A stretch of DNA of 64,000 nt from NCBI GenBank assembly GCA_905221605.1, contig CAJNDS010002328.1, positions 374,001 through 438,000 on the forward strand, given 5' to 3'. Source of the DNA: Symbiodinium natans (Eukaryota; Sar; Dinophyceae; Suessiales; Symbiodiniaceae). Below, piece by piece: positions 30,509 to 53,900 of this stretch; the stretch's first letter is position 1; every line of letters starts with the position of its first letter. The translations under genes were made by a program, and so were the position numbers. Below the pieces are notes generated by a model. That model was not told where the DNA came from, did not search any database, and worked only from the letters and a program-made list of their open reading frames with translations.

Positions 30509-33500
30509 TGTACGCACGAAAGCACCTCGGGGGGGGGGGGGGGGTAGGTGAGGGAAGCCTTTCTTGACGCGTGGCGTCGCGAAGACACTTCCCCAAGACA
30601 GGTTCGGCGAAGACACGTGTCGTCGCCAACGTTGGCGCTATCGGGTGTCAAATGTGGACTGGGCGTGCATGTGGCATGGGAGAGGGCACCTGTTGTCACC
30701 AGACTTGGCGCCGGCACTTGGCGTCAGTATCCCATGTGTCAGGGACGCCATGAGTCGTCGCCGACGTGGCGTCATGAACGTTGCTTCAGGTGCCGCGGAC
30801 GGACGTGGCGTCGATGAACGTGGTGTCAACACGCGGCCTTGCGAAGCGTGTTTTCAAGATGTGTTTTTAGGCGGCGGGCAACATGTGCGCCCCCACGGGC
30901 GACCTCCCTGTGTATATATGCATATATATATATATGTATACACCAGACTTTTGGCACTTTTGGTAGTTCTTGTACTTTAGTACCTTGGGTTTCAAGGCGG
31001 GTGAGACTGTGCAGATAACCTGGAGGCAGATGACTTCGCCTTGACTACTGCAGAGGCCGGGGCAAGTTGTTGCAAAGCACAGCCATCTTCCATACTGCAT
31101 ATTGCTATAAAAGAGCGATGTAGACAGCGTAAATGATAAGCAGTCAAGTCTTTACAGGTCGATGCATGAATGGTTTGGACCCTCCTCAACCCCGCAAGAA
31201 CAACCCAAGTGGAAATTGCCAGGAGCTGAACGACCACCTGGCAAGAAGCCAGGAGGACCCCGCGGAGATCGCAGAACTTTTTGAATCTTAACATCTTCAT
31301 GTTTCAGCAACCGAAAAGGCCGAAAGCCGAAATCCTTCTCAATATTTTGATGTCCTTCTTTTGTCAGTTGCCAGGAGCTCCAAGCCTTCAAGGCCATGGA
31401 TTCCCAGTTGCTGCGGCCGAAGAGGTTGCAACCTCTTGAGCTCAAGGACTCATGAGATGTGAGATGCGGCGTTTACGGAGAGCATGCATGGTCGAAGATG
31501 GCCGACGTCGCGTAGATACCGCGGCGAATTTGGGTGGTGTTTTTTTTATATATGTGTGCGCACCACTCAGAGCCCTCGGAGTCGGGCTCTTTTTCTGTTG
31601 CCAAATGGAGACTGCGGCCATGTATCGGGCAAAGTGTGTACGGAAGTGCGTGGTGTCGTGGAACACGAAGCAGCCGATTGTAGGATGTGTTATGCCGCCC
31701 GGCTTCCTCTGCTTTCTTCATGTCAAGATTGGGCTGAATTAGGAGGGGCAGTCAGCAGAATAGAGACTTGCACCAGTGAAGATGCCTTTCTCCGCTTGCG
31801 CGATCAGAGACCAGGGCTTGCGGACTTCGCATGGCTTTCCGCTTTTTTGACATGACGATTGAGCATGGGATACTGTGCGCAGACGGATCGTGAACATTGT
31901 TCAATTTAGGAGGTTGCAAGTAAGCAAGATGTAGGTGTGCCCTTTCGCAAATCATGAGATTCTGTTGAGCCGTGTGGGGCAGGGTGTTGAGCGACATGTG
32001 ACCAGGATGCACCGCTGCTGATCCGCTGCGGGCGGCTGATGCGGCCGTCGGAGGCAGGAAATGGCAAGAAGCTTCAGCTGGGTCGGCATGGTGCCAGCAT
32101 GAAGGTGCCAGATGGGTTGGCAGCCCAGCTTCTTGATTCAGAAAGGAGCATCATGCTGCCTGCCCAGAGCAGCAGGTGTTGTTCGGTGATGTGGTCGAAG
32201 TCATGCGAGAAGACTCTAGAAAGGCGAGAGAAGGAAATCTTGGTCATGCATGCACGTCAGGTTCACGGGCACAACGTGGTCTTGAGCAGCTGGTCGGCAG
32301 CGTGTTTGAGCGTCGGCCCAGCCAAGTGCGAATCCATCCGCGAGATGTTCGTGTGCCACGGAACGTGGAATTGCAGTTTGCGCTCGCACCGACCGCGCAA
32401 GGATGTCCAAGATGTCAAGGTCAGCCAGGGTCTGGCATTTAGACAGGCCTGCTGCCTGCTCGCGGTGCTGAAGGGAAAATCAGGGAAAGCTGAAGCGATG
32501 ACAGCACACTGATGCATCCAGTAAGAGAATTCCATGCTTCTTGCTTTCCCTCGAGTTTTTTAGTATACCATGGACTTGCTGCAACATGGTATGGATGTGG
32601 TATGCGATCGCGCGCGATCATTTCGGAGGGGCTTTGACTGCGGATGGTCAAAAGGATCAACCCTGCCAAGCAGAGGCAGACCACATCACCCTGCTTGCTT
32701 GCCAGATGCCTTCGGACGAATGGTCAAAGGCTCACATGAACAAGCCTTGGCACCGTGTAGGTTTATCAGGGCAGATACTACAAGTTTTGAGGTGCTGCCA
32801 GACTGTCGGCAGTCATACAAGCAAGACAAAGCTTAGGCTCCATACTTTAGCAACGGAGAAGTCGCACAAAGTGTATAGCTGAGAAATCCATCAACAACTT
32901 CCACCTTCGGCGACGTGGCCCGGCTCCAAGCGACACGTGGGACGATACTCTCGGCTTCAACATGTTGGCGCCTGTTTCGTTCTCTTTTCGCAGGCACATG
33001 TCAGATTTGCCCCAAGTCGATTTTCGCAGAAGCGCTCAACCTGTGCTGAGGTTGGTGCCATGTCGGGAGCCCGGCCAGCCTTCGTCAAGCTCCTAGATTT
33101 CGGATGTTTCGTGGTCCTCCAGTCAGCCGTCGTTCCAAGATTCCAACTGCTGCTGTGGGGTGCAATGCAGGCAGAAATGGTTGCCGACCAGCTGTCCTGG
33201 GCCAGAACAGTCAAAACAACACCTATGCCAGAAAACCACCGGAGCCTCACTTCTCGGGGACTCTCTGAAGACCCGGAGAAATCCGGAAAAATCTCTCTCA
33301 AAACCCTCAAGGGCTTGCCTGTGGCCCTGAGCGGGGGTATGCTGGTGCCATCAGGCATCGACTTATGCAAGGAATCGGCAAAGATAAACAAGAAGCCTCC
33401 GGATCGCCCTATGCCTTTCGGCTTGAAGGTAACTGAAGCAGTGGCAGAAAACCTTCCGAGCACCGCGTTTTGAGGCTGCGGGGCTCCATGCGGCTTCACA

Positions 33501-34365
33501 GTATCGGCGAACACAGCAGACACAGCGGATTCCGCAGGCCCTGCTTTCTGAATCTTCCAAAGTAACCTTCGATATTGCTGGTCGCCTGCACCTGGATGAA
33601 GGCACTGATGACTCGAATCTCCACGAGCTCAGCAAACAAGATCCTCAAGGCAAAGCACTGATTCATACTGAGTCGCTGCTCTAGAGAAGTCATGAGCTCG
33701 GCGGAAAGCTAGGCCTCCAAGACAGTGGAGGACATGGTAGCCAACATTGTCGGCAGGCCACTCTCTGGGCCTTGGGAGCGATTCCCTCGTGAACATTCGC
33801 TTTTTTTGCTGTGGCTTCGCGTCTGTGTGCATGGGTGCCGTCCAGAAACCATTGCTTTTGCTTTAAGAGGCGCCGAGCCATGAGATGAAGACATGTGCTA
33901 AGCCACACGTGCGGATATCTTGTAGGCCCGATCTCCCAGCGCTCAATGTCTCTCTTGTTGCTGCACATACCGAATGGCTACAAGCGCGGGCTGCGTGTCT
34001 CTAAAGCTGCGATGGCTTCTGAGGGAGGTCCAGCTGACCGTCCATCACAAAGGGACAAAAGTCTACAGTTACAGTTCATCCCCGGCGCACACAATGCCAC
34101 GCCCCGCGAATCTGATAGTCATGGCACCTGCATGACAATTCTTGACAGTTTGCAGGTTCGTTCATCAAAACCATCGCTAACATGAAGAAACAGACTATGC
34201 CTAACAGGAGCAGCCACTTGATTGTGACGTTGTTCCCTTCTAGACATGACTTTGTGTCTTTCCTGTGCATGTCAACTTGTCCCCAGCCCACGAGTTCAGA
34301 GACCGCAACAGCTCAAAGCATCGAAGCTGGGAGCTCGCAACCAGCATCAGCCCAGCAGCCTCTGT
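30509..34365. other. No gene firmly recognised
   Basis: From 30560 to 30860 the motif ACGTGGCGTC/GTCGTCGC recurs irregularly. An alternating CATATATATATATATGTATAC tract lies near 30917-30940. Overlapping ORFs of 178 codons (+, 32937-33473) and 188 codons (-, 32957-33523) exist, but neither shows a motif I know and the pair is probably one shadow of the other or both chance. Exons of the 5' end of the channel gene may lie toward the right side. Confidence 0.4.
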
Positions 34366-34560
34366 CTCCCTTACTCCTTCCCTCCCTCTCTCTCTCCCGC
34401 TCTGCGTCTCCCTCTCTCTCTCTCTCTCACTCTCACCCTCTCATTCTCACTCTCTCACTCTCACTCTCTCTCTTTCTCTTTCTCTGTCTCTGTCTCTTTC
34501 TCTTTTTCTTCTCTGCCTCCCTCCCTCCCCCTCCCGCTCGCTCGCCCGCCCGCCCGCTCG
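34366..34560. repeat. (CT)n-rich microsatellite
   Basis: About 195 bases of pyrimidine-only sequence built of CTCTCT, CTCACTCTC and TTTCTC variants, ending in a CTCGCTCGCCCGCC tract. Open frames through it encode Ser/Leu/Pro runs and are artefacts. A shorter (CT)n tract lies at 35462-35524 inside the channel gene. Confidence 0.9.
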
Positions 34561-34701
34561 CTCGTTTGTTGGTATGTTGTGCTGCAGTCGAAGCCATACA
34601 GATTTGTGCCAGGCGCAGCACGAAGGCCAACCGACTGGGGAAAACACCGATAGTCAAGCTCAGTTCTGCCCTATGTGGCCATCAATTTGCAAACTGTCCA
34701 G

Positions 34702-37700
34702 GAGGACGTGCTTCCGCAACCCTCCAGTCCAGTGGAAAGCAAGTACTTCCAGAACTTCATCTATGGTGCCCTGGCTTTCCATGAACCAACACCTCAGCGA
34801 GAGTGAATCACCCGCTCCGACACAATGCACACACAAACGCCGAGCCGCACAACTTACAAGATGGCGTATGCGGTTGGTGCAGGTACGATCATGCTGAATT
34901 CGGTCACCCTGGGTTTGCAGGCCAGGATATCCAGCTGTAGACCCCCCCCCTTTCCGGACCCCCCCCCCTCAAGTTGGCGCGAAGTTTTCGTCTTCCAGAG
35001 AGTATGCAGGCTGACTTCACTGGTGGTTCGTGGGACGTGTCGACTGCCTCAGATTCGGTTCAAGTTTGCGCTCTCCACGGGCTGTACCGTCCGTGTAGTT
35101 CTCCTTGTTGTGACACGCTGCTTGTCAATGCCACCCCTCCCACTAGTCACTAGGGTCTGGCGGTTTACAAGAACGTTGTGTACCAATGATTGTGAGCGTT
35201 GCATGCGTGCCATGGTGCTCTTGGAAGTACGTAGGTGAAAGTCCTGAACCAATGCCCCAAAGCTAGTTCCTTAAACAACCCACAGGCGGGGGTCCACCAC
35301 CTTAGAAGGGGCCCTTAGCCCTGCCAGCCTGCAACCCCTCACGTTGCCTCACATCACCCCCCCTGTTTTTGATCAATGCCTCAAAGTTGTTAGCCCCAGG
35401 TTGTGGCTGGTATGCGAGAACATATTCACGGCGATCTTCACTGTGGAGTTGGCAGCAGCCCCATTCTCTCTCTCTCATTTTGTTTCTTTTCTCTGTCTCG
35501 CTCTCTCTCTCTCTCTCTTTCTCGCTTTTGCTGGTTTCAAGTGTTCAAGCAACCAAGCAAGTTCCTATTCGGGCCGGATTCTTTGGGTCAGTGGCGGTCC
35601 AGCGTGAGTCACGGTGTCCTGGGCGTTGTCGCTGCTGGGCTGTGGAGATGGTTGGCCTAGCAGGAAAATCGGCCTTGCAAGGATGGAGCGAGGGTAGAAC
35701 CCTATAGGGGGACCCGACATCGATCCTTACTTGAGAGCCCCAAGTCCCAAGTAGAGCTTTGGACTTGCACCCAGACACTCCGATGCCTTGTGAGGTGTTG
35801 AAGCTCTACTTCCTCAGACTGGGTTTTTTCTATTCGGTGCCGCACCCGGCAGAGACGCATAAGCTGACGCACATGCTGAGTTAGAGCATGTAGTGCTGGC
35901 CACTGCTGTGAACAAGACTTTGTGCCGAGATTGAACGCCATTCCATTCAGTTCTGGAATCTTCTCGACCTTGTTTGGCTCTCAGTGCTGGGCCAGACTGG
36001 TAGGATGAAAGGGTGTTTTGTTAAGCTCGAAAATGCAGTACAGGGCAGATGGGTGGTATTGCCATGGGTAGCCATACCGAGAGGGACAGCGTTGTCTCAA
36101 TGCATTGTGATCAGAGTTCCTCCGTGCGAGAGAGTGGTGCTGTACTAGTAACGTGTTGTGCGAGCCATTTGCCAAAAGTGCGACATCTTCCAGCTGAGCT
36201 TGGATGGCAGGTGATAGTTCTTCTTGCCATTGTGGACTGTTGGGTCCTAACGCTCCATGCCGGCAGGTATCATTTGACTGGGTTTGGGCGGTTAGTACGT
36301 TGACTTCACTGCTCTGCTCAAATCAGGTTTTTTCCTGAGACCGACACGCCCGAGCCTACGGGGGATGTTGCGTGTGCAGTTTGACAATGTGGGTGCGCAT
36401 GGCGTCGCGAGAAGGTGGATTCAAGGGCATGCCGCATGCCTTTGAGTCGCCCCTGTAAGATGAAGGCAGCTCATTCGCGTCATGCAGCTGCTTCGCATCA
36501 TGAGGACAGCCGACTTGAGGGATAGCTGTGGCGATGAGGGTACTAGGACAGGGTGGCTAGCAAATGTATCACGCGTCAGGCAGTTTCGATTGCAACAGGT
36601 GCAGTTGCCGAGCTAACAGGCTCGAAGCAGCTTGCTAAGAAGATGCGGGTTTCCAGTTCAGTGATCTTTTGATTGAAGTGTGTTCTCGCGTTTGGAAGAT
36701 TCCCACACTTCGATTTCAATCATCTCGTTGTGTGTTCCGCATGAAGATTCGTTTGACCGATCTAAGTTGCAGCCTGTTCCTGTCAAATGTGCCTTCGTCA
36801 TGTGCCCTTCGCCTCGACTGCTCCGAAGCTGTGTGCTATTTATTTGGACTATGAACTCAAACATCCTTGCGTGGAGCGGCATGACCAGGATTGCAAAGCT
36901 CCTGCGCCTTCGACGAGAGCTTGTGGCATAGGGCTTACTTGAGTCGCTGGATGTGCGTCGTTGGGTGTCTCTGAGTAAGAGGCACAGATTCAGCATTGCT
37001 CGCACTTGCCACCTTCGTAGGCCATCATCGAGGGACTCTTCTGTTCACTGCAGTGCATGGCCACCTACCCAGAGTGTTCGCGCAGAAGGCTGCAGAGGGG
37101 AGATGACAGCATTGGCCCAGGCTTAAGATGTGTAAAACTTGCATGCGCCAAGGTTTGGATCGGTCCGTAACTTATGTCTTGTGCTCCTCGTGACCTTTCT
37201 GTGGCAGCCATTCCGCTGAGGCTTCCTCATGCTGATCGTCATTTATGCGTTTGGCATCTTCTGCCGCAACGTCATCGGGACGTTGCCAAGCAGCTACTAT
37301 GATGGTCGGGCACGCAGAGTGCCGTCCAGATCTTGAGCGCTTGCTTGCTTGCTTGCTTGCTTGGGCACAAGTGCGGCCCGCCAACACCAGATTTTTGTCT
37401 ATTCTGAGCGTGCCAGATATCATCAACAACGAAATGTACTTTGGATCTCTCCCAAGAACAATGCTCACGCCGCTTGTCTCCACTTTTCATGACGCTTGGA
37501 ACATGCCTGAGTATCCCGACTGGATCACCGCTCGCCCTGTGGCAGGCTGTTTAACGTCTGCATCCTCGACGGATGGCGCGCCTCTTTGGACCTGTTCCTC
37601 CTGCTTCAGAGTAGGGGGGGCGGTCAAGCTGGGTTTCTAGGATTCAGAAAGGGATGGAGCATGATGGAGAGAGAAGCGTGCGCTGCAGAGTCTTCCGAAT

Positions 37701-38798
37701 TGTGGGACCATCGCAAGTGCATGTTGCATGTCACCCAGGTCTACTGTGGTTTGGCCGCAGATGCTGGCACGCCCCGCCTTTTTGTGCCTAATCGCGACAC
37801 AGATCACGAGTGAGCCAGCAGCTTGCTGTGCCCCAGTTCAATCCGGTGATGGTGCTGCCTTTGATGGTATTCCTTTGCGTCACCTGCTTTGGCCTCATGA
37901 ATGTGCTGTGCTCAGCTCACATGGTGAGAACTGCAACATACTGCAACGCATCAAGTGGGCAGGGCATGTATGGTAAGCTTCGAACATCAAGCTCATCCTG
38001 CTGCGGCCTTTTCGGACACCTGGAGCCTGAAGCTAAGGCTCTCATTGGCGTCATCGTGGAACGCACGACAGCAGCACATCAGAACATGAACACCATCCAA
38101 GAGGAGGCGCTCAAGCTCTCTTCACTCAGACGTTTGCTTTCGCGCAGCTATGTGCAGTGGGTTCAGAGAGGTCCTGCGAGAAAGCAAGATGCGAATGGCC
38201 CGATTCCCGGCCGTGACCCTCCGAAGACTAAAATCTTCGTGGAGCGCCAATTGAGGTTGCCCAGCTCCTGGATGTCATCGACGCTTCTGATGAGGCAACG
38301 CTGTGTAAGAGAGGCAGAAAGAACCAACAACTCCCAATCCATGGGCAAGCTTTCGCTGACAGAGTGCTTCCATTCCCCAGATTGGGAGAGTCATGGAGAT
38401 CTGAGGATGAGAGTGGTACCATTAACTTGGAGGAGTTCCGGGAGGCAGACCATTTTTCCCAAGTGCAGAGCAAGCAATGTGTGCACGGCCAGTCGTCCAT
38501 CTCCTGCATGGGTATGTGCTGACAGGTTCAGAAGAAGCCTTACGCATCAGAAATCGCCGCGCTCGACATGCTTTGGCAGCAGCTTGCTGTTGGACAGAAT
38601 GTCACAAAAAGACAATAAGACCCTCAGACAGCAAACGTTGCCAGTTCGCAGCGCTGAACCTTCCGCCGGGGATGGGTGCTCAGTTCGAGGGCCCCCCTCA
38701 GCAAGTTTTGGGCAAGACAAAATGCCCCCAATTCTGAAGGTTCGATGCCTCGGACCTCTTCGGATTACTCGACGACGATGGCAATGGGGTGCTGGACC
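34702..38798 (+). CDS. Single-domain voltage-gated cation channel with EF hands (ends not fully resolved)
   Basis: Membrane ion channel, assembled from exons that splice in phase. They are 34702-about 34800; 34883-34920 (S1, LNSVTLGLQ); 35400-35451 (S2, CENIFTAIFTVEL); 35951-35971 (FWNLLDL); 36211-about 36264 (S3, VIVLLAIVDCWVL); 36889-36925 (S4, IAKLLRLRREL); 37221-about 37290 (S5, FLMLIVIYAFGIFCRNVIG); about 37417-37541 (pore, GSLPRTMLT then STFHDAWN); 37837-37914 (S6, VFLCVTCFGLMNVL); 38038-38106 (GVIVERTTAAHQ); 38256-38294 and 38406-38444 (first EF hand); 38526-38575; 38740-38798 (second EF hand). The EF hands imply Ca2+ feedback. The pore Asp in T-x-x-D-x-W takes the place of the filter acid in Nav/Cav/CatSper channels, so ion selectivity cannot be told from sequence. 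Only one six-helix domain is seen, so it would act as a tetramer. S4 has few basic residues in the exon found, so part of it is probably missing. Confidence 0.82.
37343..37363. repeat. (GCTT)n microsatellite
   Basis: About five GCTT units in the intron between the S5 and pore exons of the channel gene. Confidence 0.85.
38256..38444 (+). other. EF-hand Ca2+ loop split by an intron
   Basis: Exon 38256-38294 ends ...LDVIDASDE and exon 38406-38444 begins DESGTINLEEF. Joined, they give the loop DEDESGTINLEE with Asp1, Asp3, Ser5, Gly6, Ile8 and Glu12, a complete canonical EF-hand loop. The GC-AG intron between them (38295-38405) interrupts the loop after its second residue. The second EF hand, DDDGNG at 38740-38798, is likewise cut by an intron before loop position 12. 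Confidence 0.85.
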
Positions 38799-39609
38799 GT
38801 GTGCACCCGAGAAGGGCCGATTTGTGACCCCTTTGCTCAGAATGTCCTCGGAGAGATGGAAGAATTGGTTGAGATGACTGCACAAAGCCTTCCGAGGCTA
38901 CGAGTTCTTGCTTGGGACCCTTGGCTGGCGCATCGCTGTTGTGAAAGTCTTGCGAAAGGTTGTGTACGACCGGCAACTCTCGACCATGCTGGATCGCTTG
39001 TTCTGAGGATATGCCGCCTGATTTGGTGTGATGAGTTCCAAAGTCAATGCCTTGGCCTCAGCTTGTATATGCTGGAGAAGCGTCTTTCGCAGCTGTTCGC
39101 AGGCTAGTATGCAGCGGGAAACAAGACTTTTCAAACCCAGCGAATTGACGCCACATTTGTCCGCAACTGTTGTTTTTGGCCTGTTTTCCAAGGTTTGTTG
39201 AACTATGGGATTGCCAAGGTTCGGCAGGACAATCCGATTGGAGAGCTGCTCTCATTGGTTTGCATTCCGATTGCTAGAAACATCAGCTCGAATGCAGAAG
39301 TCACTCTCGTCGCAGGGTCTGTGTACCGTAGCTTCGTTGACTTCAGAGGGATCATGAGGGCTCGTAAACGCCCCTGACAAGTTTACATGTGCTGGGAGGG
39401 TACGATTGCATGTGCATACCTTGTCGAATGCCTTCCAGAGCCAATTTGCTCAAGCTAAACTAAAAATAGCAAACGGAAAACCCAAAAAAAGGCGCCTTGC
39501 TTGCAGATTGGGAGCGTGTAGTCCTGCAAGCATCAATGTGACAGTCTTGCTGAGCCTGTAGTATGCCCCTTTGATACACCTTGAGGATCTTCTTCTTCCT
39601 GGCGCGACC
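38799..39609. other. Channel 3' end and intergenic gap before the PABP gene
   Basis: After the second EF hand the stop exon of the channel was not identified. Fragments such as a + frame near 38840-38880 (MEELVEMTA) may be its C-terminus. The start codon of the next gene is at 39610, so the spacing between two same-strand genes is at most about 0.8 kb. I see no promoter-like element. Confidence 0.4.
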
Positions 39610-50744
<11,135 letters not shown>

Positions 50745-53551
50745 AGCGTTTGACAGCCGCTTATGTTCATGCCGGCTGGCTGCAAAGGGAAATGCTTGTG
50801 GCGCAGAGGCCACCTCGTGCAGACAAGTGCAGCAGTAAACTTGCTGAGATACGGCAACCATATGTGAATATGGGAGTGTCTACTGAGTCTACTCATCCTT
50901 GCACCTGTTCCCGGCAGTGTCCGACGTGACAGCCCGCAAGGGAAGGGAAAAAACAATTGTTTTAGCTGCGTCCATTGTACTGTACACGGCAGGGTGCGCT
51001 CGTAACAGTTGTACAACTTCAGCTTTGTTTTCAGCTTGCCACTAGCTTGTCACTTGCGCGCCCTGTGCAGAACCTTTGGGACAACGCTTTGAAGGTTCGG
51101 CGAATACTTCGTAAGGTGCCATAAGCCTGCTGTGCTTGTCGTAGTCGGTTGTAGTGAGAAGAGGCACTGAGACCGAACCTTCCATTTTGCTGGTTTGTAG
51201 GGTTTGGAGGTCGAGCTGAGCGGGGCAGCTTACGTGTCAAGCACGTGCGTATATGTGAGTCAGTTCTATTGCGATGCCAGTGCGTCTGTATTCGCGCTCT
51301 GCTCTGTTGTACCTCGCGCATGCAAGAGTGCAAGATGTTCGGCCACAAATGCCAGTGATCCGGGGCTTGGCGGTAGGATCTGCATCAATGGGTAGACCAT
51401 GGTAGACCACGATGACGGCATCTTGCGAGGATGCTGCCGTGCCTGGTGCAGGGTTTGGGCCGGGGCCATGGCCACGGAATCCGAGTTTTGCCAAGTCTTC
51501 GACAACTCGCTTGCATATCGCGATGTTCAAAAGGGCTGAAACGGCCGCCCCCATGGCAACAACAGATTAAACTGAACGCAAAGCAAGTCTTGGCTACTGT
51601 TGGGTGGACGGGCTACGGGGCTGTCTTGCCCTTGGCAGCGATTTCTGTGCAACGTTAGCACATCTTTTTGACTCTGGGAGCCAGCATTGAAAGCATTCGA
51701 GAGTCTGCTATGAGACTTCTTGCTTCCTTTGCAAGCTGCGCATTGTGCATCAGGGTGGGACGGGTATGAATGGTTTGGGCTTTAACGCAGAAGGATTTGT
51801 AAATGGTTTTTGCACAAGGGATGCTAGCTAAACAGTGCTTGCACATCTTACTCTGCTGTTTTCTTGCTGGCTCCACGATTGGTTTTACAAGTCTGGTCGA
51901 GCTTGGGGGCATGTGGCCAGCGAGGCTGCGGCATCTTATGGGACAGGGCTGCACATGGTCGGCACCAGCCAGGAGCCACTGAGGCGTGAACGCCTGAAGC
52001 CACCTCAGTGCATTCACATGCCGCTTCCGCGGCCTGAACGTCCGCAACATTCCGGCCAGCGAGTCCGCAGGCCTGGCCACCGCATTTGCGCCCACTTTGG
52101 TGGGTCTAGGCTGCACGAGGTTGCAAGGAGATTTGCCCTGCGTGGCTCATCCATTCCAACAGTCTTCAAAGCCATGTCTTGAGAAGAAATCAAAACACCG
52201 CATGTCAGTAGCAGCATTGGAAATGAGCTTTTCTGCAGTCGGCCAGAAATCAAGCGAAGTGATGAGTAACACGCATATATACATATATATATATGTATAT
52301 ATGTAGATCTACACATATACAGTCATTTTCAAATAAAAGGAAGAACATATTTACGCATATGAATACTGTGCGTAGCAGGGAGAGCTCTTGGCCTCTCAAT
52401 CTCCGCTTAAACCTCGTGATGTCCCGATCGTTTCATGCTTACTGGAGGCTGGTTTGTCAGTTTGGTTTGGGAAGCCTTCCCCATGTCCAGGGGGGAGCAC
52501 TGGCGACGGTGGCAGCTGTAGTCTTCAGAACACCGGTCGGATGCGATGGTGCAATCAGTGTGCAGGATTTCTGCCTAGGCCTAGGATGAGGAAAGTAACT
52601 TGAAATTGACATCGGTGGACAGCCCATCACGGCTTATCCAGAGCCCGGGAACAGCGAGGCATGTTTTTCATCAGCTGCCTCCCGACTTTTCAGCTTTCGC
52701 TTGTTGGGTCGGATTCCTGATCACCTGCGTGCCGAAAGCTTGAAAAAAGTCGCCATCTGGCATCCGCAGAAAAGAGCGTGTCGCAGGCGATCAGGTTCAA
52801 AATTTGCGACGGAGGCCTGGCTCAAGATCGAAAGCTTACAAAAGCTTAGAGGTCTTTGACCAGGTCGCAACGCTCCGTGTGGTGCTTGGCGATTCTCAGT
52901 TCCTTTCCAGCTGATCCAGATTTCCGGCTGCCTGGTGTAAACGTAAACTTAGGCAAGAAGAAAGCTGCGGGATAGCTTAGCGATGTTAAATCATTGAAAA
53001 TGTAACTTCAAGAGATATGGCGCAGCTCGCCGAACAGCTAGAATGTCCGCTCATCTTCTTGTTGCTGTTGACAGTAGTTTAGTGTCAGCAAGCTGTCTTG
53101 CATTGTAGCCGAATGCTCGTACACAATCAAGGATTGGGAGCGAGAAAAGCAAGCCGTTTCTGGTGTGCTCAATGCTGTACATCTGGTTACAAGCTTCGAG
53201 CAGCTAAGATTTGCAGAGCGCACAGGATTGGTACAAACAGCTCCGGAGAAAAGTTCTGAACAGCCCCTCAAATTTGCGCAGCTGCGAATGACAGAAGTTT
53301 CAGAAGCATGATTGATCCAACAAGGTGGAACCCCCTTTCCCAACCCTCACCGCTCTCGCACGATGCTTTTGTGGGGGTTCTCTCGTCGGGCTTTGAAAGT
53401 AAGGACATGCCAGGAAGCGACTGAGGACCTAGTAAGTGCTTTCGTTTTTGTTTTGTCGGGATTCCAGGTTTGGAGCTTAAGAACTAAACGTGGAGGCTGA
53501 GAACAGCAACACGACATAGTTCCCCACCTACACTGGAGCCTCAATGCCAGG
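50745..53551. other. No gene firmly recognised; AT palindromic tract at 52275-52320
   Basis: Only short ORFs. 52275-52320 is an alternating ACATATATATATATGTATATATGT tract that is nearly self-complementary and could extrude as a hairpin. A + frame near 53415-53445 (EATEDLVSAF) may be an exon of the gene to the right. Confidence 0.4.
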
Positions 53552-53900
53552 ACGTGCGGAACCTTCACAAGGAAGTGCAAGAGATCCTGAAGGCCAGGAG
53601 CCGATTCAAGAGGGCAAAAGCATGCAGCCCTGCCCCAGGGCCGCCATAGACTCCACGGACACAACCACTCGCACGCACAAAGACTGTGCTGTGTCTGCTG
53701 AGTCACTGCCTGGGCAGGACCGGAACAAGCCAGACTTGCAAATTGCCGATCTGCACAAATCCATCTCCGAAAGTCTGCACAGTGCTTGTCAGGCTGGCAT
53801 GACAGCAAACGATGTGCCCATGTTTCCTTCTTGATTCCGGTTTCGCATGTCGTGATCAGAAACTGCAGGACATTCTGGAAAAACACCTGGAGCAGTACTG
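53552..53900 (+). CDS. Coiled-coil-like exons of an unidentified gene
   Basis: Two short + strand exons with dinoflagellate-type borders. The first (about 53552-53614) follows ATGCCAG and encodes DVRNLHKEVQEILKARSRFK, then meets a GC-type donor. The second (about 53869-53900) follows AACTGCAG and encodes DILEKHLEQYW before GCAGCG. Both are helical and heptad-like. They may be 5' exons of the zinc-ribbon gene 1 kb downstream or a separate gene; no family recognised. Confidence 0.5.

Noticed and set aside
37810-38877. 355-codon continuous ORF as one protein
   Set aside because: Only its first part (S6 exon) is coding. Downstream coding exons lie in other frames and the long frame runs through introns of the channel gene.
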